Shown here: positions 45,657 through 53,451 of the stretch, one piece after another
How the letters are laid out: every line of letters starts with the position of its first letter
Position numbering within the stretch: the stretch's first letter is position 1
Source of the DNA: an uncultured Erythrobacter sp.
GTDB lineage: Bacteria > Pseudomonadota > Alphaproteobacteria > Sphingomonadales > Sphingomonadaceae
Assembly (NCBI RefSeq): GCF_947492365.1
Contig: NZ_CANLMB010000001.1
Span: 62,001 to 126,000 of the forward strand
Direction of reading: 5' to 3'
DNA length: 64,000 nt
Translations under genes and position numbers: made by a program
The notes under the pieces: generated by a model
The model's input: the letters and a program-made list of their open reading frames with translations, nothing else
Databases searched by the model: none
What the model was told of the DNA's origin: nothing

Positions 45657-48600
45657 ATGAAGAAGTTTCAAAGCAATTCGATGAAGGCACTTGCCTTCTC
45701 CGCATCGGCCATCGCATTCGTGATGGCTGGCCCGGTCAACGCACAGGATGAAGGTGCCGACGATCAGGCTGAAGAAGAAGAGGAAGAAGAGCAGGTCGAT
45801 GTTACGACCGGCGCTTCGGGCCAGCAGCAATCGGCACAGGGCGGCATCACCGTTACCGGTTCGCGTATCGTCCGCGACACCTACAGCTCGATTTCGCCGC
45901 TTCAGGTTCTCTCGACCGAGAACCAGCAGGCTGTGGGTGCGTTTGACCCCTCGCAAATTCTTCAGCGCTCGGAAAGCGCTGCCGGTACGCAGATCGACGC
46001 GACCTTCCAGGGCTTCGTTCTCGACAATGGCCCGGGTTCGCAGACGCTGAACCTGCGCGGCCTTGGTGCTGACCGTACGCTGCTCCTCCTCAACGGTCGC
46101 CGTCTGGCTCCGTCGGGTGTGGAAGGTGCGCCGGTTAACCCGTCGCTCAACCTGATCCCGTCGACTCTCGTTGATCGCTACGACCTGCTGCTCGACGGTG
46201 CGTCCTCGGTTTACGGTTCGGACGCTGTTGCCGGTGTGGGTAACCTTATCCTGCGCAAGGACTTTGACGGTCTTGAAATCCAGGCCAACGGCAACCTCAA
46301 CGAACAGGGCGGCGGCGACGATTATGTTGTCAGCGCGGCATGGGGCCTGAACCTCGACCGCGGCTTCTTCGGCATCGGTGCGGAATATGCGTACCGTGAC
46401 GAAGTGCGTCTGCGCGACCGTGACTTCCTGTCGGGTTGTAACACGCATTACGAAATCGACCAGGACGGTAACATCCTGACCACCGGCCTGCGCGACAACG
46501 CTGTTGTGCGCGATCGTACGCCTGGTGTGACGCTGTCTGAAAGCGAATGTAAGATCTCAGGCATTTCCGGCCGTGTCTTCATTCCGTTCACGCGTGTCGG
46601 TTCGGTCTACTTCCCGGCCAATGGCAACATCGCCAACATTCCGGGTCTGGGCTTTGGTGAATCGACCAATGCCAGCGGTATCGACCTCGATACGGATGGT
46701 GATGGTGTCCGCGACGTTGACTTCCAGAACGTCAACACCAATGCGGCAAATCTCGATCAGACCTTTATCTCTGAGCAAGAGCTGATCAACGTTTTCGCCT
46801 ATGGTGAGTACACCTTGCCCGGTGATGCGAACATCACGCCCTATTTCGAAGCGAATTACAGCCGTGCTGAAATCCGTCTTCCGAATACCGGCATCCCGCA
46901 GATTTTCCCGTCGGTTCCCGACTTGAACCAGTTCAACCCGTGTAACTTTGTAACGGGAACTGGTGTTGACTGCCGTGCTGCGGATAACGCGCTGCAGGCC
47001 GCGACATCGCCGAACCCTCCTGCGCCGCTTTCGACCGGTTTTGCACTGCCGATTTCGCCGATCTTCGCTATTGAGGGTGATCGGAACAACGTCGACGTTA
47101 CGCAAGAGCAGTATCGCGGCGTGTTCGGTGTGCGCGGTGACCTGCCCTTTATCGGTTCGAGCTGGACCTTCGATTTCTCGGGTGTTTATTCGCGCTCTGA
47201 AGGTTCGTCGACGCGCTTTGGTGTTCGTGAAGATCGTCTTGCGCTCGCACTCGGTCTAGATCCGACGGCTGATTACGACGGTGACGGCGTTATCGACAAC
47301 AATGGTGACGGCATCGCTGATGACTACGATCCGAACCTCGACGTGTTCGGTGCCTTTGGCGACACGCAGTTCATCGGTGAATGTAATACGGCCGGCCTTG
47401 CTAACCCTGACCTGGCTGCGCCGGGTCTTAGCGACGGCTGTGTTCCTGTTAACCTGTTCGCGCCAAGTGTTCTGACCGGTGCAATCGGTAACTTCGCTTC
47501 GCAGGCGGAGCGTGACTACCTGTTCGACACTCGTTCGTTCGACACCAGCTACGAGCAGATCATCCTTTCTGGCTTTGTCACCGGTGACCTGTTCGAACTT
47601 CCGGCTGGCCCGGTTGGCGTCGTTTTGGGTGCTGAGTGGCGCAAAGACGAAATCAACTCGGTTCCGAACGACATTGCCTCGAACGGCCTGTTCTTCGCGT
47701 TCTTCGCGGATAGCGGCGCAAGCGGTTCGCGCACTGTTCGTGAAGCGTTTGGTGAGCTTGACATCCCGCTCATGGCTGGTGAGCCTCTTGTTGAAGAGCT
47801 GACGGTCAACGTTTCGGGTCGTATCACCGATGACGAGTTCTACGGCACCAATGGTACCTTCTCGATCAAGGGTGGTTGGCGTCCGGTTTCGTCGCTGCTG
47901 TTCAAGTTCAGCTACGGCACATCGTTCCGTGCGCCGAACCTGCGCGAGCTGTTCCTCGACAACCAGACGGGCTTCCTCACGCTGTTTGACCCGTGTGCGG
48001 TTCCCGATGACGCGTTTGTCAACGGTGCCTACAACGCGGCGACTGATGATCGTGACCAGTTCGTTCTCGACAACTGCACGCGTGAAGGTCGCGACCCGAC
48101 CCGTGTCGGTATCGACGATCAAGGCCTGAACACGTTCCAGAGCCCGAGTGTGGAAATCGCTTCGGGTGGTGTTATCGCCAGCGGATCGAACCTCGATCCT
48201 GAAACTTCGCGTTCGATCACGACCGGGTTTGCTTTCGAAGAAAACTTCCCGAGCGGTTTCGATATGTCGCTCAACTTCAACTATTATGACATCAAGTTGA
48301 AGCAATCGATCATCGAGCCGAGTGCGCAGTTCATCATCAATGACTGCTTCACGCGTGAAGAGGATGTTCGCAGCCAGTTCTGTGATCGTATCTCGACCGA
48401 AGGCACCAACCGCCTGCTGATCAACAACATCTTCCAGGGCTTCCTGAACCTCGACCAAGAATCGGTCCGTGGTATCGATCTCAACGCGACCTTTGGTAAG
48501 GACGTGACGATCGGCGGCGAAGTCTTGGATGTGTCGCTGAACCTGCGGGCCAACCACCTCATCGAACGTTCGAGCCTGTTCACCAATGATGACGGTTCGG

Positions 48601-49061
48601 TCCAGTTTGACGATGATGCTGGTGAGTTCGGCTTCCCGAGCTGGACTGGTCGTGCAACGCTGGCGGTCGATTACAAGGACTTCCGCTTCACCTGGCAGAC
48701 TCGTTATATTGGCGATGTCGAACAGCAGGCCGATGGTATCGACCCGCTTGACGATGCCTTTGGTAACCTCGGCACTGGCTTCTTCGGCGATACCTGCCTC
48801 GGTGCGGGTTCTGCGAATGTTACCGGTGACGGCGTGACCTGCCGTGACGTTGGCTTTGCCGATGAATGGTTCGAGCACACTGCATCGGTGCGCTGGGATA
48901 ATGGCGATCTGCGTGTCATCGTGGGTGTGACCAATATCTTTAACAACGAACCGCCGCTGATCGACACCAACGAAGTGTTCGGTATTTCGAACGTCGCGAT
49001 CGGTAACGGCTACAACCTCGACGGACGCGAGTTCTTCGGCCAGCTGCTTTACCGCTTCTAG
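45657..49061 (+). CDS. TonB-dependent outer-membrane receptor
   Basis: An 1134-residue TonB-dependent transporter. A signal peptide (cleavage near VNAQ) is followed by an acidic linker (DEGADDQAEEEEEEEQVD), the plug (ITVTGSRIVRDTYSS as TonB-box-like start, LNLRGLGADRTLLLLNGRRLAPSG, LLDGASSVYGSDAVAGVGNL) and a 22-strand barrel ending FGQLLYRF with C-terminal Phe. Two extracellular-looking loops hold calcium-type Asp-rich repeats (nt 46683-46721 and 47271-47340). Codon use is biased to GGT/GTT, indicating strong expression. It is followed by a peptidase gene, which fits peptide or oligomer uptake. Start ATG at 45657 rather than an upstream GTG. Confidence 0.93.
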   Translation: MKKFQSNSMKALAFSASAIAFVMAGPVNAQDEGADDQAEEEEEEEQVDVTTGASGQQQSAQGGITVTGSRIVRDTYSSISPLQVLSTENQQAVGAFDPSQILQRSESAAGTQIDATFQGFVLDNGPGSQTLNLRGLGADRTLLLLNGRRLAPSGVEGAPVNPSLNLIPSTLVDRYDLLLDGASSVYGSDAVAGVGNLILRKDFDGLEIQANGNLNEQGGGDDYVVSAAWGLNLDRGFFGIGAEYAYRDEVRLRDRDFLSGCNTHYEIDQDGNILTTGLRDNAVVRDRTPGVTLSESECKISGISGRVFIPFTRVGSVYFPANGNIANIPGLGFGESTNASGIDLDTDGDGVRDVDFQNVNTNAANLDQTFISEQELINVFAYGEYTLPGDANITPYFEANYSRAEIRLPNTGIPQIFPSVPDLNQFNPCNFVTGTGVDCRAADNALQAATSPNPPAPLSTGFALPISPIFAIEGDRNNVDVTQEQYRGVFGVRGDLPFIGSSWTFDFSGVYSRSEGSSTRFGVREDRLALALGLDPTADYDGDGVIDNNGDGIADDYDPNLDVFGAFGDTQFIGECNTAGLANPDLAAPGLSDGCVPVNLFAPSVLTGAIGNFASQAERDYLFDTRSFDTSYEQIILSGFVTGDLFELPAGPVGVVLGAEWRKDEINSVPNDIASNGLFFAFFADSGASGSRTVREAFGELDIPLMAGEPLVEELTVNVSGRITDDEFYGTNGTFSIKGGWRPVSSLLFKFSYGTSFRAPNLRELFLDNQTGFLTLFDPCAVPDDAFVNGAYNAATDDRDQFVLDNCTREGRDPTRVGIDDQGLNTFQSPSVEIASGGVIASGSNLDPETSRSITTGFAFEENFPSGFDMSLNFNYYDIKLKQSIIEPSAQFIINDCFTREEDVRSQFCDRISTEGTNRLLINNIFQGFLNLDQESVRGIDLNATFGKDVTIGGEVLDVSLNLRANHLIERSSLFTNDDGSVQFDDDAGEFGFPSWTGRATLAVDYKDFRFTWQTRYIGDVEQQADGIDPLDDAFGNLGTGFFGDTCLGAGSANVTGDGVTCRDVGFADEWFEHTASVRWDNGDLRVIVGVTNIFNNEPPLIDTNEVFGISNVAIGNGYNLDGREFFGQLLYRF

Positions 49062-49092
49062 GTCGAACGACTGCTCAATAGAGTGAGAAATT

Positions 49093-49127
49093 GCGGCCCC
49101 CCGGCACTTGCCGAGGGGCCGCTTTTT
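49093..49127 (+). terminator. Rho-independent terminator after the receptor
   Basis: GCGGCCCC (49093-49100) pairs with GGGGCCGC (49115-49122), with an additional inner CGG/CCG pairing, followed by TTTTT at 49123-49127. It excludes the longer upstream start of the S9 peptidase frame. Confidence 0.9.
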
Positions 49128-49222
49128 CGTCTATCTGTGCACCATTGCGGGTCTGCCGATTTGGAGGTGACGCAGACGCGTGTGGGGGACCACTGGAAAC
49201 ACCAACGGGAAGAATATTAGCC

Positions 49223-51223
49223 ATGAAGTTTTTGAAGAAGCCAATGATGGCAGCCATGGCCGGCGTCGCAGCGCTGGGGCTTACAGTCTCAGCACCCTCT
49301 GAAACACAGGCGACATCGGCTGTGCCGATCGATGTCTGGTCACTGCGCGATGTGGTGAGCCAGGTGCAAATTTCGCCTGACGGCCAGCACCTCCTTGTTG
49401 TGATCAATCCCAGCCGCGAAGGCGATAATCTGCTGCAGATCTATAAGACCAGCGATTTGACCACGCCCTATCGCACGCTCGCGGCTGATCCGATGGAGAT
49501 TACCTCTGCAAGCTGGGTCAGCGACAACATCATCGTCGGCGGCGCCTGGGAACAGAAACGCAGCCGCGTGCGCAGCCAGGAAGACGATACGCGCAATTAC
49601 GCGACCTATTTCTACAACCTGGAACGCAACAAGTTCAGCAAGGTCGACGAAAACCTCGACATCATAAACCGGCTTCCGAATGATCCGGACAAGATTCTTG
49701 TCGCGGCCGCAGAGCCTAATGGTACGCTCGGAGTAGATCCGTTCCAGCGTTTCCGTCCGCGCAGTTACTACAAGCTTGACCTGCGCAGCGGTTCCAAGAG
49801 CCTCGTTTTGCGCGGCTCGAGAAAATATGCGCGCATCTCTTTCGATAATGAGGGCAACCCCCGCTATGCTGAAGGACGCGATTCAGACAACAAGGTAAAG
49901 ACATATTACCGCCTGCCGGGTGAAGGGTCTTGGACCCAGTTCGGGGAAGTCTACGACGAGGACGATCACGAAAACCTCTATCGTTTCGTTGGCGGTGTCT
50001 GGGGCTTTGCTGGCCTTCACGCCACTGACCCGAATATCGGCTATTTTATCGATGCCCGTAATGGCGCGGACAAGGGTTCGCTTTGGGAATATAACTTCTC
50101 GACCGGCGAATATGTTCGTGAACTGTTTGCCAGCGAAGATTCGGATGTTCTCGGCATTGGTACACACTCGATTCCCGGCAATGACACCCTCGCATTCGCG
50201 GTCTATCCGGGCGCGAAATACGAACGTCACTGGTTCGACGAAGAAGAACAGGCGCTTTACGAAGCGCTCGGACAGCAGATCCCTTATGCGCACCAGCTGA
50301 GCATTTCGAGCCGTTCCTATGACGGGCGCTCGATGGTGGTGACCAATAGTGGACCGCGCGATCCGGGCTCGTTCTGGCTGGTTCAGAACGGCCAGCTCGC
50401 CAAACTCGGCAGCCGCAATCCGCTGATCGACCAGGCAGCGCTCGCTGACGTCCAGTACATCCGTTACACGGCGCGCGATGGGTTGCCGATGCCTGGCTAC
50501 ATCACCATTCCGCAGGGCGAGGGGCCGTTCCCGCTGGTCGTCCAGCACAATGGCGGACCGCACGTTAACGCGGTTCAGGGCTATTCGGAAATGGGTCAGA
50601 TGTTTGCGAGCGCCGGATACATGGTGTTCTACCCGCAAAACCGTATCTCGACCGGTTGGGGTAAGCGTCACTTCGACGCCGGCTATGGCGAGCACGGGCT
50701 TGCGATGCAGGACGACAAGGATGACGGCGTCAAATACCTGATCGAACAGGGTCTGGTTGACCCCGACCGGGTCGCTTTCTTCGGTTGGTCCTATGGCGGC
50801 TATGCTGCGCTTGTGGCGCTGAGCCGTGAAGAGCAGCTCTACCAATGTTCGGTTGCGGTCGCTGCGGTGGCTGATCCGGCGAAGAGTTTCCGCCTCGGCG
50901 GAGGTCGTGCCGGTTCCAGTGCGCCCAAGGCGATCATCGATTGGTCGGAACGTCGCGGATCAATCGGCATCAACCCGATTGAGGAAGTCGACAAGGTCAA
51001 CATTCCGCTGTTGATGGCGCACGGCAATGTCGATCGCCGCGTGCTCTACTACCACTTCACCGACTACAAGAAGGCGTTTGAAGACGCTGGCAAGACCGGC
51101 GAATTCCTGACCATGGTCGACGCTGATCACTTTGGTAACACGCTCATGTTCAACCACCAGCAGCAGCTTTACACCAAGGTGCTCGACTTCCTCGCCAATG
51201 ATTGCGGACCGGGCGGTCTCTGA
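49223..51223 (+). CDS. exported S9-family prolyl oligopeptidase-like peptidase
   Basis: A 666-residue serine peptidase with a signal-peptide-like start (MKFLKKPMMAAMAGVAALGLTVSA). Residues about 50-400 form beta-propeller blades; the alpha/beta-hydrolase domain starts near YTARDGLPMPGYITIPQG and holds GWSYGGYAAL (nucleophile Ser about 523), an Asp in HGNVDRRV and His in DADHFGNT. It should hydrolyse short peptides in the periplasm, suitable for peptides taken up by the receptor just upstream. Start at 49223; the open frame extends into the preceding terminator. Confidence 0.92.
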   Translation: MKFLKKPMMAAMAGVAALGLTVSAPSETQATSAVPIDVWSLRDVVSQVQISPDGQHLLVVINPSREGDNLLQIYKTSDLTTPYRTLAADPMEITSASWVSDNIIVGGAWEQKRSRVRSQEDDTRNYATYFYNLERNKFSKVDENLDIINRLPNDPDKILVAAAEPNGTLGVDPFQRFRPRSYYKLDLRSGSKSLVLRGSRKYARISFDNEGNPRYAEGRDSDNKVKTYYRLPGEGSWTQFGEVYDEDDHENLYRFVGGVWGFAGLHATDPNIGYFIDARNGADKGSLWEYNFSTGEYVRELFASEDSDVLGIGTHSIPGNDTLAFAVYPGAKYERHWFDEEEQALYEALGQQIPYAHQLSISSRSYDGRSMVVTNSGPRDPGSFWLVQNGQLAKLGSRNPLIDQAALADVQYIRYTARDGLPMPGYITIPQGEGPFPLVVQHNGGPHVNAVQGYSEMGQMFASAGYMVFYPQNRISTGWGKRHFDAGYGEHGLAMQDDKDDGVKYLIEQGLVDPDRVAFFGWSYGGYAALVALSREEQLYQCSVAVAAVADPAKSFRLGGGRAGSSAPKAIIDWSERRGSIGINPIEEVDKVNIPLLMAHGNVDRRVLYYHFTDYKKAFEDAGKTGEFLTMVDADHFGNTLMFNHQQQLYTKVLDFLANDCGPGGL

Positions 51224-51248
51224 TCACTGACGAACACGGAAATCAGGA

Positions 51249-51279
51249 GGGCCCCGATCGCAGGATCGGGGCCCTTTTT
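51249..51279 (+). terminator. Rho-independent terminator after the S9 peptidase
   Basis: GGGCCCCGATC (51249-51259) pairs exactly with GATCGGGGCCC (51264-51274), followed by TTTTT. Confidence 0.92.
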
Positions 51280-51359
51280 GGTTGGCAGCGCACTTTGGCG
51301 GTGGGATTTGTCGGCAGGGCAAGCTTGCGCATCGGTGACATCCGTCGCATGATCGCGCG

Positions 51360-51872
51360 ATGATACGAGCCACATCAATCATTATTGCGACCTCGGTGTC
51401 GCTAACTTTCAGCGCGGCGGCCGCAGCGCAGAACAGTGACGAGAGCGTCTACGCACCCTGCGCCCAGATCGCAGACGATTCTCAGCGTCTTGCGTGTTTC
51501 GATGCAACCTATGCGCGTGAGACCGAACTTCTTGCGCAGCAGGCCGAAGAGGGGCGGCAGGAGACGGCCGCTAATTTTGGCCTGTCCGCCGTGCAGATCG
51601 AACAGCGCAATATTGCGGAGGGCAATCCGGACGCCGTGGCCGAGAACGGTCAGATTTCGGGCAGCGTCGTGGAAATCTACACCGATAACCGCTCGAACAA
51701 GCGGCTGTTCATTCTCGACAACGGGCAAATATGGGCGGAAACTCAGGTGTCACGAATGCAGCGGCATCCGCGGCTTGGAGCGCAAGTGACCGTCAGCGAA
51801 GCGAGCTTTGGTGGCTATCGCCTGCGGGTCGACGGGCGGCGCGGCTATGTCGACGTTCGCCGCGTGAGATGA
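51360..51872 (+). CDS. small exported protein, unknown
   Basis: A 170-residue protein with a signal peptide (ATSIIIATSVSLTFSAAAAAQ). The mature N-terminus CAQIADDSQRLACFDATYARE, with two cysteines eleven residues apart, resembles a short motif seen in type VI secretion-associated and sphingomonad hypothetical proteins. The C-terminal half is beta-rich (SGSVVEIYTDNRSNKRLFILDNGQIW..., RVDGRRGYVDVRRV), SH3-like. Function unknown; no operon partner shown by the spacing. Confidence 0.7.
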   Translation: MIRATSIIIATSVSLTFSAAAAAQNSDESVYAPCAQIADDSQRLACFDATYARETELLAQQAEEGRQETAANFGLSAVQIEQRNIAEGNPDAVAENGQISGSVVEIYTDNRSNKRLFILDNGQIWAETQVSRMQRHPRLGAQVTVSEASFGGYRLRVDGRRGYVDVRRVR

Positions 51873-51920
51873 TGCGATCCGCGAGCTGTTGCTTCGCGGC
51901 AAGCTTGCCATGGGTTCAAG

Positions 51921-52922
51921 ATGAGCAACTCCTTTCTCGAAAGTGCTGGCAACTGGCCGCATCGCTTTGACGAGAATTCGCGTCTGATCGGTTTCATTCC
52001 GCTCTCACGCGAGGTGCACCGTAGCAGCACCTTCGCCACTGACGAGCACTTGCCGCCAAACTTGCCGGTCACGCCTGTCAAGATTGAGGAGATCGAGGCG
52101 GCGTTCGCAGGGCGAGAGCGGGTTGCCCATTTCGTGTTCCATTCCGCCTATTGCTGTTCGACCATGGTCGCGCGCGGTTTCGACGTTCCGGGAGTGTCGA
52201 TGGGATGGAAAGAGCCTCAGATCCTGAACGACTTGCTCGGATGGCGCCGCAGGGGCGCTTCGCAGGACGAGATCCGCAGGGGCTTGGAGAGCGCGCTGTC
52301 GCTTCTGGCGCGTCCGTTTGAGGCAGGCGAGACCAATGTCATCAAACCGTCCAACATTGCGACCCCGCTCGCGCGCGATTGCCTGACGCTGGTTCCACGT
52401 GCGCGGGCGATACTGCTTTACGCGCCGATCGAATCCTACCTTCAGTCGATCGCAAAGAAACAGCTTTGGGGCAGGCGGTGGGTCCGAGAAGTGCTGATCG
52501 GCAATATCGCGGATGGGATGTTGCTGAGCGGTTTTGAAGAGCAAAACCTGCTTGAACTCACCGATCTGCAAGTGGCTGCACTGGGCTGGCTTTCACAATT
52601 TGCTTTGTTCAAGCGGCTCGAGAGCGAGTTCGGCGCGGACAGGGTGATAATCCAGGACAGCGCCAGCCTGCTGGCTGACACGCGCTCGACCATGAGCAAG
52701 CTGTACAGCCATTGCGGGCTCGAACTGACAGCGGACCAGTTTGAGGCGGCGCTGACAGGCCCGGCCTTCACCACCCACTCCAAGGATGCCTCTGCAAGCT
52801 TCTCTGCCGATGATCGAGCCAAAGAGCAGGCCGACATGGCGAAGCTGCACGGTGAGGAGATCAGCCTCGTGGCGCAGTGGAGTCAGGCTGTGGCTCAGAG
52901 CCAAGGCTTCTCCATCACATAG
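51921..52922 (+). CDS. sulfotransferase-like P-loop protein
   Basis: A 333-residue protein with a probable PAPS-type P-loop HSAYCCSTM at residues 74-82 (HSxxCxS T), followed by a central AILLYAPIESYLQSIAKKQLWGRRW stretch where sulfotransferases keep the 3'-phosphate Ser/Arg motif. The C-terminal half is helical. I take it as a distant sulfotransferase-family relative, function unknown, with no signal peptide. Such genes in Sphingomonadales often sit beside TonB-dependent receptors, as here, but the link to the adjacent peptide-uptake genes is inference. Confidence 0.65.
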   Translation: MSNSFLESAGNWPHRFDENSRLIGFIPLSREVHRSSTFATDEHLPPNLPVTPVKIEEIEAAFAGRERVAHFVFHSAYCCSTMVARGFDVPGVSMGWKEPQILNDLLGWRRRGASQDEIRRGLESALSLLARPFEAGETNVIKPSNIATPLARDCLTLVPRARAILLYAPIESYLQSIAKKQLWGRRWVREVLIGNIADGMLLSGFEEQNLLELTDLQVAALGWLSQFALFKRLESEFGADRVIIQDSASLLADTRSTMSKLYSHCGLELTADQFEAALTGPAFTTHSKDASASFSADDRAKEQADMAKLHGEEISLVAQWSQAVAQSQGFSIT

Positions 52923-52966
52923 GTCTGCCTCGCGTGTGTGCGAGCTGCCGACTGAGTGCAGTGATC

Positions 52967-53347
52967 CTAGTTGTTGGGAACTGATGTCGAACGCATATCG
53001 TCGACGAGTTCGTTGGAGAGACGATTTCCGTTACTCGCGACTTCAGCCCATTGACGGTTGGTCAAACAGACCCGCCTGCGCTGTGCACGTGAGCCAATAA
53101 CGGCTTCGCGGCGACAGCGAACGTAGTCGGGATGTGATCGATCGGTAATTTCTACAGGTTCGGCAGGTGCTTCTGCGGCGGCAGGTGTTTCGGCCGGCGC
53201 GGCTTGAGCCGATGCTTGCTCCTGAGTTGCGGCTGCCTGCGTGGTGCCTTCATCCTCTTCCTGAGCCAGAACCGCAGGTGCGACCAGAGCCAAAGACACA
53301 GGGGCCAGCACTCTGGCGATCGAAGTGGCGAAGTTGCGAAGGTTCAT
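52967..53347 (-). CDS. small exported protein, unknown
   Basis: A 126-residue protein with a signal peptide (MNLRNFATSIARVLAPVSLALVAPAVLAQ), an Ala/Glu/Pro-rich spacer (about 30-75) and a C-terminal charged segment YVRCRREAVIGSRAQRRRVCLTNRQWAEVA with two cysteines twenty residues apart. The last part is reminiscent of short domains in sphingomonad exported proteins. GGGAGAT precedes the ATG at 53347. Unknown function. Confidence 0.7.
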   Translation of the reverse strand: MNLRNFATSIARVLAPVSLALVAPAVLAQEEDEGTTQAAATQEQASAQAAPAETPAAAEAPAEPVEITDRSHPDYVRCRREAVIGSRAQRRRVCLTNRQWAEVASNGNRLSNELVDDMRSTSVPNN

Positions 53348-53399
53348 GTGACCGTATCTCCCATCTGTACGGGCGTAGCCTAGCATAAGGCCAGACATG

Positions 53400-53427
53400 A
53401 AAAAAGGGCGGGAAAAATCCCGCCCTT
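53400..53427 (-). terminator. Rho-independent terminator of the second receptor
   Basis: AAGGGCGGGA (53404-53413) pairs with TCCCGCCCTT (53418-53427) around AAAA; the A-run at 53400-53405 supplies the U-tract on the minus strand, just after the receptor stop at 53452. Confidence 0.9.
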
Positions 53428-53451
53428 CCTTCATTCAAGTCTGATCTAGGA

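Noticed and set aside
45501..46448. Minus-strand frame of 315 codons near the receptor start
   Set aside because: Overlaps the plug domain in antisense and has no supporting motif.
47256..48878. Long minus-strand open frame of 540 codons inside the first TonB receptor
   Set aside because: The plus strand encodes a complete receptor with plug and barrel motifs; the antisense frame has a repetitive Arg/Val/Thr/Glu composition and no recognisable domain.
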